A stretch of 16,730 bases of DNA from Puniceicoccaceae bacterium (GTDB taxonomy: Bacteria > Verrucomicrobiota > Verrucomicrobiae > Opitutales > Coraliomargaritaceae). The stretch is taken from contig CABXXS010000022.1 in the NCBI GenBank assembly GCA_902516225.1, forward strand, positions 1 to 16,730. Direction: 5' to 3'. Of the stretch, positions 8,147-15,312 are shown piece by piece. Each line of letters begins with the position of its first letter. The first letter of the stretch is position 1. The notes below the pieces were generated by a model, which saw only the letters and a program-made list of their open reading frames with translations, was not told the origin of the DNA and searched no databases. Both the position numbers and the translations under genes were made by a program.

Positions 8147-8893
8147 CTAAATTCGACGCCAACGACTCGCCTTAGCTATACTGTACTGAAATTTACGCGC
8201 ATGCTCACGAATAATAAAAGGCATATCCCAATCTGCGTCTAAAGTGAAAGCAGATTCGAGGCCCATACGTAGTCCGTCAAAGGAATCCTCTGATCCGTTA
8301 CCAAGCCAATTAGCTTTTGGGGTGTACGACTCCATCCACGTAAAAGGTGTTGTCATAAATAGACACCCACCAGGCTTCACCAAATCAGCAAGGCGGCGAA
8401 TCAGGTGTAACGGTTCTTTGAGGCGGCAAATCAAGTTACAAGCTAAGACTAAGTCGAACTGACCGATATCATCACGTATTGACAGCGCATCTCCCTGCTC
8501 AAATGAAACACGGGTACGATCGATAGAAGTATCAACCTGTAGTTCTATATTTGTTGTAACTGAACCCTCATCTTGGCGTGAGGCCATATAAAAACCATCA
8601 CGCTTTAAAGAATTGGCAGCACTAATGAAAATATGTGAATAATCAATACCTATTACCTCTTGGTAATGCCGAGCTAATTCAAAGGTGGAGCGCCCTACAG
8701 CGCAACCCAGATCAAGTGCTCGGCCTTGCATCAAACCAGCCTGTTGAGCGGGACCCTCTAAAGCACAACGTTTTGGAAAATCAAGTGCATCTGAACCGCC
8801 AAATGTGTAAGGGAACTGATCCTCAGCAGTACCATAGTGAAAGACTAAATACTGATGTAGCAACTCATCGGTTTCGTAAGTATTCTCAGACAT
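8147..8893 (-). CDS. SAM methyltransferase of the OvoA C-terminal type (putative 4-mercaptohistidine N1-methyltransferase)
   Basis: A 248-residue class I methyltransferase. Motif I ALDLGCAVGRS (59-69) binds S-adenosylmethionine; IGIDYS (81-86), FEQGDAL and FDLVLACNLICRL (146-158) follow. Features that match the methyltransferase domain of ovothiol synthase OvoA, as I know that family, are YETDELLHQYLVFHYG (6-21) at the N-terminus, TPFTWMESYTP (182-192) with NWLG, and the C-terminal PFIIREHARKFQYSIAKAS ending in WRR. In most organisms this domain is fused behind the DinB-like and sulfoxide-synthase domains and methylates 5-thiohistidine to ovothiol A; here it stands alone, and no OvoA core is in the window. 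The start is ATG 8891-8893, whose first two bases belong to a heptamer tandem repeat; there is no ribosome-binding site. The catalytic assignment is inferred from family resemblance. Confidence 0.82.
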   Translation of the reverse strand: MSENTYETDELLHQYLVFHYGTAEDQFPYTFGGSDALDFPKRCALEGPAQQAGLMQGRALDLGCAVGRSTFELARHYQEVIGIDYSHIFISAANSLKRDGFYMASRQDEGSVTTNIELQVDTSIDRTRVSFEQGDALSIRDDIGQFDLVLACNLICRLKEPLHLIRRLADLVKPGGCLFMTTPFTWMESYTPKANWLGNGSEDSFDGLRMGLESAFTLDADWDMPFIIREHARKFQYSIAKASRWRRI

Positions 8894-8919
8894 TGCTAAT
8901 TGCTAATTGCTAATTGCTA
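8892..8919. repeat. Four perfect tandem copies of a heptamer at a start codon
   Basis: ATTGCTA is repeated four times without mismatch (8892-8898, 8899-8905, 8906-8912, 8913-8919). Read on the minus strand it is TAGCAAT x4, and the final AT plus the next G form the ATG of the OvoA-type methyltransferase gene. The array therefore fills the place of the ribosome-binding site and leader. Copy-number change would alter the spacing between any promoter and the start codon. Confidence 0.9.
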
Positions 8920-8989
8920 TAATCTTGAAAATAACAGGAGCTTGCAGTCAAGCGACAGGGGACATGAAAAATAAGCAAGTACCAAAACT

Positions 8990-10162
8990 TTAAGCTTCAA
9001 CTAGTGATTGCGCTTCTAGAAGACCGACTATGTACTCGGAAGGTTTGTAGTGCTCGATTAAGACCTCTACCTGTTCCCCGCGATACATTCGGGCCTGTTG
9101 AAGACGTATTTCTGGAGTCTTGTGTGGTGCATATAGAACATCGTCGTGTGAAGCATTTGCGTGTTCCTTAAACAAATCGGGAGTTATTTTACCGCCTAAA
9201 TGGTCGTCGCGACCAGTAGCCACATGAATAGTGCCTAGGATCTTTTCGTCCTGTATGTCGCGGCCGGAGAAAGGCAGGACTTGAGTGCCGAAGCCGAGCT
9301 CTCCAATCGCACCAATCATTGGGTCATCTTTAAGGCGTCGGTTGTGCTCTTCAATCTCAGTGTAGTCACCATACACAAACTGAGACTTATATATCATACC
9401 CTCTTTAACATGGAGCAACCCAATTGTACTTTCATCGTATTTAAAGGGGAAAACTCCATCTGCACTTTCAGGTACAAAATATACCTCTCCAGCTGGTAAA
9501 TTAGCTACATCAGGCTTACCCGGAGGACAGAGGCCATGACTTTTCTGAGCTTCCTGGCCGTTTGTGTGGAGCGCTAAGGTGTAGACCTTGCTTTCTACCT
9601 CAAAATCAATTTCAAAGCGGTCTGCCTGAGTGAGCCCTAAGCGCAGCTTTTCTGCCTCATCGCTGACTAGTTCATAATTCACGGATAGCCCCGTATCGAG
9701 AATAATTTGATTCAAACCGTGAAGTGTAGCGCCTCGAAAGCCGAATTCTTTGCACTTAGCAGTTAGAGGTGCAGTCGCAGAGAAGGTGGACACAGTAAGT
9801 ATGATATCATATTTTGAATAAATATCATTATCAAGACTTAGATGGTTACCCTGTGGATCGTAACAGTCATCGTCCATATCAAGGTTACTACCACCAGTTT
9901 CTTTGTAAGCGTAGATATCACCATCTTTCCAATTCATACCCTCTAAAGCACCAGACTTAAAACCTTTGTAAAAAACTTCATGTCCGTAATTCTGAATAGA
10001 AAGTGTTTCATCTTCGAGAAATTTAAAATCTTCTATATCAGAAGGATCCGGCAAATCTATTAAAATACAGACTTTTTCACCATTTCCGTGGCCAAAGCAA
10101 GTAGTAAGCAGACGAGTAAGATTAAATGAAGAAAATTTGCGTAAGTTAGCGTCTAGAATCAT
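8990..10162 (-). CDS. Putative metal-dependent hydrolase/aminopeptidase, M29/NicX-like
   Basis: A 390-residue cytoplasmic protein starting at ATG 10160-10162. The C-terminal half resembles the M29 aminopeptidase fold, which also includes the dioxygenase NicX: NLPAGEVYFVPE (221-232; candidate ligand Glu226), GAIGELGFGTQ (284-294; Glu288), ILGTIHVATGRDDHLGG (308-324; His313) and HDD (339-341; His339, Asp341). The order and spacing Glu-Glu-His-HxD fit the metal ligands of M29 enzymes as I recall them. The active-site Tyr expected about seven residues after the first His is not seen. The N-terminal half (1-160) has an alpha/beta look with no motif I recognise. It lies upstream of the OvoA-type methyltransferase (96 nt gap) and is divergent from the glycan module. 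The substrate is unknown; peptidase activity is not proven by the sequence. Confidence 0.6.
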   Translation of the reverse strand: MILDANLRKFSSFNLTRLLTTCFGHGNGEKVCILIDLPDPSDIEDFKFLEDETLSIQNYGHEVFYKGFKSGALEGMNWKDGDIYAYKETGGSNLDMDDDCYDPQGNHLSLDNDIYSKYDIILTVSTFSATAPLTAKCKEFGFRGATLHGLNQIILDTGLSVNYELVSDEAEKLRLGLTQADRFEIDFEVESKVYTLALHTNGQEAQKSHGLCPPGKPDVANLPAGEVYFVPESADGVFPFKYDESTIGLLHVKEGMIYKSQFVYGDYTEIEEHNRRLKDDPMIGAIGELGFGTQVLPFSGRDIQDEKILGTIHVATGRDDHLGGKITPDLFKEHANASHDDVLYAPHKTPEIRLQQARMYRGEQVEVLIEHYKPSEYIVGLLEAQSLVEA

Positions 10163-10291
10163 TTTTTGAGAGAATTAGTTATAGATATATTAAAGTAAAT
10201 ACACATATTAATTAAGTGAAAGCTGTCAAAGCCGGTTTGACTATTTATTTAACGTTTATGAAAACACTATTATGCCAAGTTTTTTACTTCC
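10163..10291. promoter_or_regulatory. AT-rich divergent intergenic region
   Basis: The only divergent gap in the window, so it should hold promoters for the leftward hydrolase gene and the rightward glycan/acyl operon. A TTGACT (10237-10242) and a TATTAT (10268-10273) lie on the plus strand, but they are 25 nt apart and cannot serve as one sigma-70 promoter. No clear operator or ribosome-binding site is seen before either gene. Confidence 0.4.
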
Positions 10292-10867
10292 ATGAAGAGA
10301 GCTTTTGATATTATCGCCTCAGTGAGCCTCTTATTGATGCTAATTCCCCTGCTTTTTATTTTAACAGTGATCCAATTGTTGAATTTTGGGCCGCCCCTAT
10401 TTTTTTCGCAAGCTAGAGCAGGTAAAAATGGCCATTCTTTTCTAATTTTTAAATATCGTACCATGCTCCAAGGACAAGGTAGCGATAGCGAGCGACTAAC
10501 TCATTGGGGCAAATTTCTGCGCTCCTCTAGTCTAGATGAGCTACCCGAGCTTTGGAATGTGCTCAAAGGTGAAATGAGCTTAGTCGGTCCGCGACCCTTG
10601 CCAACGGTATACCTTGGACGCTACAATACAGAGCAAGCACGCCGTCATACAATACGCCCAGGTATTACGGGTTGGGCGCAGGTCAATGGCAGAAACGGTT
10701 TAAGCTGGAAGAAACAGTTTGAGTTAGACCTATGGTATATCGATAACCGTTCCTTCTTGCTCGATCTGAAAATTATTGGTTTAACCATATTTACAGTCTT
10801 AGGTCGTAAAAATATTAACCAGCTAGGACATTCTACACGCAGCGAGTTCTTAGGAAAAGAAGAGTAA
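10292..10867 (+). CDS. PglC-like phosphoglycosyl transferase (sugar-1-phosphate to polyprenyl phosphate)
   Basis: A 191-residue monotopic phosphoglycosyl transferase that starts a lipid-linked glycan by moving a sugar-1-phosphate from a UDP-sugar to undecaprenyl phosphate at the inner membrane. Seen: KRAFDIIAS (2-10) leading into a hydrophobic re-entrant helix (about 8-30), FKYRTM (53-58), the catalytic Asp82-Glu83 dyad in SLDELPELWNVLKGEMSLVG, GPRPL, then RPGITGWAQVNGRN (122-135) and ELDLWYIDN. It lacks the extra N-terminal membrane helices of WbaP/WcaJ proteins, and its length and tail (GHSTRSEFLGKEE) are closest to Campylobacter PglC, whose substrate is UDP-diacetylbacillosamine; the actual sugar here is unknown. 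First gene of a four-gene rightward operon, 30 nt before the acyl carrier gene. ATG start with no Shine-Dalgarno sequence. Confidence 0.93.
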   Translation: MKRAFDIIASVSLLLMLIPLLFILTVIQLLNFGPPLFFSQARAGKNGHSFLIFKYRTMLQGQGSDSERLTHWGKFLRSSSLDELPELWNVLKGEMSLVGPRPLPTVYLGRYNTEQARRHTIRPGITGWAQVNGRNGLSWKKQFELDLWYIDNRSFLLDLKIIGLTIFTVLGRKNINQLGHSTRSEFLGKEE

Positions 10868-10897
10868 AATACCCACCCCTACCTCACCCATACATCC

Positions 10898-11194
10898 ATG
10901 TCTGAAAAAAAAGTAATAGAAGCACTTATTATTGATTCGGTTAAATTATTAGCTGAAGACTTTCAAATAGATTCACTAATGAAACCAAATGCTGCGACTC
11001 TCCTTTACGGCATCGATGGCCCTCTAGATAGTATGGCTCTAGTAAACCTGGTCGCCGATATTGAAGATGCCATATCAGAAAAATTTTCCGTCTCTATTTC
11101 CCTTGCAGATGAAAAAGCGATGAGCGCGCGTCACTCTCCCTATCGAAGCGTCACAAGTCTAGCCGATGCAGTATTAGAAAGAATGCCTTCATGA
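10898..11194 (+). CDS. Acyl carrier protein-like protein
   Basis: A 98-residue, acidic, mostly helical protein with the carrier-protein core GIDGPLDSMALVNLVADIE (38-56). Ser45 in L-D-S-M is in the position that receives the 4'-phosphopantetheine arm; the usual DSL is DSM here. Longer than housekeeping AcpP (about 78 residues), with an extended N-terminus and a loop (MSARHSPYRSVTSLADAV) like carrier proteins in specialised pathways. Its stop overlaps the start of the next gene (ATGA), so the two are translationally coupled. Context suggests it carries an acyl group that the neighbouring ligase activates and the reductase modifies. It could instead be an aminoacyl carrier. Confidence 0.85.
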   Translation: MSEKKVIEALIIDSVKLLAEDFQIDSLMKPNAATLLYGIDGPLDSMALVNLVADIEDAISEKFSVSISLADEKAMSARHSPYRSVTSLADAVLERMPS

Positions 11195-11886
11195 AAACCA
11201 TAGTGATTACTGGTAGTCGAAAAGGTATCGGCAAAACACTTGCCGAGAACTACCTTAATGATGGCTGGCGCGTGGCTGGATGCTCACGCGGCGATGCCAG
11301 CATTAAACATTCGCACTACTTGCACTTCTCTTTAGATGTCAGCGACGAAGATGCTGTTATTGCTATGGCGCGTAAGTTAAAAACCGACTTCGGTCAAGTC
11401 AACGCCCTGCTTAACAATGCCGGTATCGCCTCAATGAATCACGCGTTGCTCACCCCCGCTAAAACCGTCAACCAAATCCTACAGACAAACGTAGTTGGGA
11501 CATTTATTTTCTGTAGAGAAATGGCAAAACTAATGCGGAGCGCTGATAATGCTCGTATCGTCAATTTCACAACTATCGCCCATCCACTTAACCTCGAAGG
11601 TGAAGCGATATATGCTGCCAGTAAGGCGGCAGTCGAAAGCCTTACCCGTATACTCTCTCGTGAATTGGCAGCGCTCAAGATTACCGTTAATGCAGTTGGT
11701 CCCACTCCGATCGATACCGACCTAATACGCGGAGTGCCTGAAGAAAAAATGAAAGCCTTACTCTCTCGTCAAAGTATTCAGCGTATGGGCAAAGTCACAG
11801 ACGTCATTAATGCGATAGATTTCTATCTTAGCGAGGAAAGCGATTTTATCACTGGCCAAGTACTTTATCTTGGCGGAGTATCCTAA
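11191..11886 (+). CDS. Short-chain dehydrogenase/reductase, FabG-like
   Basis: A 231-residue classical SDR oxidoreductase using NAD(P)H. Cofactor-binding TGSRKGIG (7-14), NNAG (75-78), Asn100, and the catalytic YAASK (Tyr141, Lys145) are present. The catalytic serine, expected 13 residues before the Tyr, is Thr128 (NFTTIA). PTPIDTDLI (171-179) and the C-terminal TGQVLYLGG match 3-oxoacyl-ACP reductases. With an ACP gene coupled in front, reduction of a 3-oxoacyl-ACP to 3-hydroxyacyl-ACP is the likeliest job, but a nucleotide-sugar substrate is possible given the PglC-like neighbour. ATG at 11191 overlaps the carrier stop. Confidence 0.88.
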   Translation: MKTIVITGSRKGIGKTLAENYLNDGWRVAGCSRGDASIKHSHYLHFSLDVSDEDAVIAMARKLKTDFGQVNALLNNAGIASMNHALLTPAKTVNQILQTNVVGTFIFCREMAKLMRSADNARIVNFTTIAHPLNLEGEAIYAASKAAVESLTRILSRELAALKITVNAVGPTPIDTDLIRGVPEEKMKALLSRQSIQRMGKVTDVINAIDFYLSEESDFITGQVLYLGGVS

Positions 11887-11887
11887 A

Positions 11888-13153
11888 ATGTCGTGGGTCC
11901 GCAAAAAGCTCGAGGCCTTCTCCGAGCGCGTCGCAGTTGACGAAGCAGGACGGACCTACTCATATTCAGACTTTCTTGAGCTAATCAATCAAGCCACTGT
12001 TAATCTTCCCAGTGGCGAAAAACAAATTATTGAAGTAGACTGTGAAACGACACTAGAAGGACTTGCTACCCTACTTGCTATTGTCGAAAGTCGACACATT
12101 GCCCTGCCCCTACCAAGCGAACTCCCCGCTAATGAGTGTCGAAGGATGCGAGAAGTCGCTGCTAAATCTAGCATTTACGAAAAACTCGAGGGCAGTGGGC
12201 TTATCCTCTTCAGTAGCGGAACTAGCAACAGACCAAAAGGTATGCTGCATAATTTCGAAGTACTGGTAAATCGTTATAAAAATACTAGCCTACGAAATGA
12301 CCGATGCCTACAGCTTCTTTTAATCGACCATATCGGCGGGTTAGACACTGCTTTTCGCTGCCTATTCGCTGGATCTACACTTGTTATTCCCGATCGCAGA
12401 ACCCCAGAAGCAGTAGGTCAAGCGATTGAGTCAAAAAAAGTGAACGTACTGCCGGCATCACCTACATTCTTTAATCTCCTGCTGCTGTCCAAAATTCCAG
12501 AGAAGCACGACCTAAGCTCCGTCCAAATACTAGCCTATGGCGCCGAATCAATGCCACAGAAACTATTAAGAAGATTAGCGAAATCTTTTCCTAAAGCGAG
12601 GCTACAACAGAAGTTTGGCACAAGTGAAACAGGAGCCATTCGCATTAAAAGTACTAAGGATGATAGCTTATATTTTAGTATCAATGATCCAGAGACTGAA
12701 TGGAAAATTATCGATAATGAACTTTGGCTCAAAACACCCTCAAGAATAATAGGCTACCTCAATCCTGAACAAGGCAAACTAGACGCGGATGGTTGGTATG
12801 CCACCGGAGACCTAGTCGAAGACGATAAACAAGGAAACTTACGAATTGCAGGACGCACTAGCGCAATCATCAACGTAGGTGGTCAAAAAGTAAATCCACG
12901 TGAGATAGAATCCGTATTAATTGAACTCGAAGGGGTCGAAAGCGTCCGTGTTTACAGCAGAGAAAATCCCATAACTGGTAGTGACATAGCCTGCGAAATT
13001 GTCAGCAATCAAAGCAAGTCCTTGAGTACATGGAAGCGAGAAATGCGCAAGCACTGCCGAAAAGAACTATCCCTGTGGAAAATTCCCTCTAGGCTCGTCG
13101 TTATTGATGAAATTGAAATAAATTCTCGAATGAAACGCAAAATTAATCCCTAA
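11888..13153 (+). CDS. Small AMP-forming acyl-CoA/acyl-ACP synthetase (ANL superfamily)
   Basis: A 421-residue adenylate-forming ligase. I chose ATG 11888: it lies 1 nt after the reductase stop with GGAG 9 nt upstream, one of the few good ribosome-binding sites here; a TTG at 11870 is the alternative. Motifs: LFSSGTSNRPKGML (107-120; P-loop A3), LAYGAE (A4 region), QKFGTSETG (241-249; A5), DGWYATGDL (301-309; A7) and AGRTSAIINVGGQKVNPRE (321-339; A8). At the C-terminus INSRMKRKI (411-419) aligns with the A10 motif GKIxR, which places Arg414 where the catalytic Lys normally is, though Lys416 or Lys418 could substitute. It is short for the family (usually about 500), the trimmed part being N-terminal, as in MenE-like enzymes. 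It probably loads an acid onto the carrier protein; the substrate is unknown. Confidence 0.9.
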   Translation: MSWVRKKLEAFSERVAVDEAGRTYSYSDFLELINQATVNLPSGEKQIIEVDCETTLEGLATLLAIVESRHIALPLPSELPANECRRMREVAAKSSIYEKLEGSGLILFSSGTSNRPKGMLHNFEVLVNRYKNTSLRNDRCLQLLLIDHIGGLDTAFRCLFAGSTLVIPDRRTPEAVGQAIESKKVNVLPASPTFFNLLLLSKIPEKHDLSSVQILAYGAESMPQKLLRRLAKSFPKARLQQKFGTSETGAIRIKSTKDDSLYFSINDPETEWKIIDNELWLKTPSRIIGYLNPEQGKLDADGWYATGDLVEDDKQGNLRIAGRTSAIINVGGQKVNPREIESVLIELEGVESVRVYSRENPITGSDIACEIVSNQSKSLSTWKREMRKHCRKELSLWKIPSRLVVIDEIEINSRMKRKINP

Positions 13154-13220
13154 ATATTTACTTAAATTCGTAGAAATATTCTATGAAATATAGAACCAAA
13201 ACCATTGAGGGAAAGCTGCA

Positions 13221-13245
13221 TTAATGCTAGCTATGCTGGTATTAA
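13221..13245. terminator. Hairpin between convergent genes
   Basis: In the 108-nt gap between the convergent ligase and mutase genes, 13221-13231 pairs with 13235-13245 around a TAT loop: 11 pairs with two G-U on the plus-strand RNA, 12 if A13220-T13246 is counted. An A7 run at 13250-13256 lies to its right, which reads as a U tract before, not after, the hairpin for the leftward transcript. A shared terminator is plausible from position, but there is no proper U tract in either direction. A weaker A/T stem lies at 13179-13195. Confidence 0.4.
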
Positions 13246-13261
13246 TTATAAAAAAAGTATG

Positions 13262-15226
13262 TTAATCGTCCGCTCGTTTCCGCGCGTCGGCTTCAATGTC
13301 AGTGAGTAGACTTTGCATAACCTCGGAGGCGGCAGCCTTAACTTCATCAAGCTTTTCAAGATCATCCAGTTCAGAGCGCCCGAAGACGTAGAACTTGATC
13401 TTTGGTTCGGTACCTGAAGCACGAAGCGCGAAACTGTAGCCGTTATTTAACTCGAGAAAGTAAAATTCTTGAGGCGGTATACGCTCACCATCCGCATCGA
13501 ATATTTCATCTTTACCAAAATCAGTAAGGCTCCTTACTCCAATTCCACCGAAGGATTTTGGGACGTTGTTACGGTAAGAATCTATAATGTTTTTGATCTT
13601 TCGGGATCCAGCGGCTCCTTCATAGTAGATGTTAATCGTCTTCTCTTCATAGTAACCGTGCTGCAGGTAAAGTGCATTGAGATAGTCCGAAAAGCTCATC
13701 TCTTGCGACTTCAGGTAAGCAGCTAATTCACAGAACATTACAACGGCGGCATTCGCATCCTTATCACGCACTCTATCAGATGCCAAATATCCGTAACTCT
13801 CTTCACTACCAAAAACAAAGAAATTAGAGTAATCGAGCATGAGTTCAGCCTTCGTCCAGACATCGCAGGTATCGTAATCAATGGCCATACCTTCCTTTTC
13901 GAATAACTGAACTTTCATATTTGCCTCATAACTTGCGAGCTTTGCACCCATCCATTTAAATCCTGTCAGCGTGTTGATGGTCCTCAAACCATGCCAAGTC
14001 GCGACAGCTTCCTGCATTGGTGTCGTGACAAACGTCTTAATTAGAACCGCATTTTCAGAACCTTCAGCGGGCAGAATTCCCGCTTCTTTGAGCGTTGTAA
14101 TTCGATACTCCGAAAGAATAGTCCCAGTTTGGTTACCACTTAGTAGAACCATTTCACCACTGCCGTCACGAACAGCAACACCCATGCGGTCAGCGTCAGG
14201 ATCAGTAGCGATGACGACATCTGCTCCGACTTCGTTAGCCTTTGCGATTGCCACTTTTAGAGCTTCTGCGTTCTCGGGGTTTGGCGACTGAACTGTCGGA
14301 AATCGACCATCTAATTTCATTTGCTCAGGAACTTCGATCACTTCGACACCTAAGCTCTTTAAAAGAGGTACGGTACTGATCGCACCGCAGCCATGAATTG
14401 GTGAAAAGACAACTTTTGGGGAATGCTCTTTGATTAAATCGGAGTCTACTACGATCTCACTTAACATGCTGATATAGGCCTTATCTGCGTCATCTCCTAA
14501 TAGAATAACCCCCGATAGGTCAGCATCAAGATACTCTGTGAGCTCTTCGAGCACCACATCGTTGACCAGATCAACAATCCCTTCGGCATGCGGCGAAATT
14601 ACCTGTGCACCATCCTGGAAATATGCCTTAAACCCATTGTCATGGGGAGGATTGTGGCTGGCTGTGATGACTGCACCACAGGTCGCTTTAAACTGGCGTA
14701 CTGCAAAACTCAGTTGAGGCGTAGATCTAGGACCATCAAAGATCAATGCTTGCCCGCCCAGTTTTGTCCATGTCGAAGCTGCTAGCTCGCAGAAATGACG
14801 AGAAAAGTGGCGCACATCGTGCGCGATAACAATGCGTGGCTGATCAATAGATTCGCACGTTTCTAAATGAAACTTAGCATAGCGATATAGACCAATGATA
14901 ACTTTGATTAGATTAAAGTCGTTTAAAACGTTCGTGCCCACCGCAGCATGCTCTGGTGTACCCATGGTAGAGAGTGAACCGTGCTCAACCGAAGTAGAGA
15001 ATTTTCCTATCGTACGGCCTCGAATCCCTCCTGTGCCGAAGGTCATATTTTGATAGAACCGGTCATTCAGTTCTTCCCATTGCTCTTTTTGCACAAGCTC
15101 GTTAATGCTGGCTACCACCCATTGAGGTAAAAAATCGGAGCTAGCCCAAATCTTCAAGTTTGAGACAGCGCTATCTAAGAGGAAGCCTTCTGCTCCCGCG
15201 GATTCAATTGTTTCGATCAAGTTCAT
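13262..15226 (-). CDS. Phospho-sugar mutase (phosphoglucomutase/phosphomannomutase family)
   Basis: Cytoplasmic enzyme interconverting hexose 6-phosphate and hexose 1-phosphate. The 654 residues make it longer than bacterial PGM/PMM (about 460-580), near the PGM2/PgcA-like group. Family marks are complete: FGTGGIRG (63-70), the phosphoserine loop TASHNPPHDNGFK (188-200, Ser190), the metal loop DPDADRMG (342-349), the sugar-binding loop GSEESYGY (473-480), and the phosphate-binding RASGTEPKIKFY (602-613). An extra segment of about 20 residues with TMGTPEHAAVGTN lies between the first motif and IAHDVRH. The start is ATG 15224-15226, without a ribosome-binding site. It follows the UDP-sugar pyrophosphorylase gene on the same strand after 86 nt, so its glucose-1-P or GlcNAc-1-P product probably feeds that enzyme. 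Glucose is the likelier sugar for this group. Confidence 0.92.
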   Translation of the reverse strand: MNLIETIESAGAEGFLLDSAVSNLKIWASSDFLPQWVVASINELVQKEQWEELNDRFYQNMTFGTGGIRGRTIGKFSTSVEHGSLSTMGTPEHAAVGTNVLNDFNLIKVIIGLYRYAKFHLETCESIDQPRIVIAHDVRHFSRHFCELAASTWTKLGGQALIFDGPRSTPQLSFAVRQFKATCGAVITASHNPPHDNGFKAYFQDGAQVISPHAEGIVDLVNDVVLEELTEYLDADLSGVILLGDDADKAYISMLSEIVVDSDLIKEHSPKVVFSPIHGCGAISTVPLLKSLGVEVIEVPEQMKLDGRFPTVQSPNPENAEALKVAIAKANEVGADVVIATDPDADRMGVAVRDGSGEMVLLSGNQTGTILSEYRITTLKEAGILPAEGSENAVLIKTFVTTPMQEAVATWHGLRTINTLTGFKWMGAKLASYEANMKVQLFEKEGMAIDYDTCDVWTKAELMLDYSNFFVFGSEESYGYLASDRVRDKDANAAVVMFCELAAYLKSQEMSFSDYLNALYLQHGYYEEKTINIYYEGAAGSRKIKNIIDSYRNNVPKSFGGIGVRSLTDFGKDEIFDADGERIPPQEFYFLELNNGYSFALRASGTEPKIKFYVFGRSELDDLEKLDEVKAAASEVMQSLLTDIEADARKRADD

Positions 15227-15312
15227 GGTGACTTAAAGATTAAGTGCTAAGTAATATTAAAAATACCTAGTAACACTTATTAAAATTATGAAATCTTAGT
15301 GTACGTACAAGC

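Noticed and set aside
8918..8923. TATAAT on the plus strand
   Set aside because: A perfect -10 hexamer, but it points right toward a leftward gene, has no good -35 at 16-18 nt, and arises at the edge of the heptamer repeat.
8940..8953. GCTTG/CAAGC hairpin after the hydrolase gene
   Set aside because: Only 5 bp with no U tract directly after it; too weak to call a terminator.
11870..11887. Upstream TTG start for the acyl ligase
   Set aside because: ATG 11888 has a well-placed GGAG and lies 1 nt after the reductase stop; the TTG would cover that ribosome-binding site.
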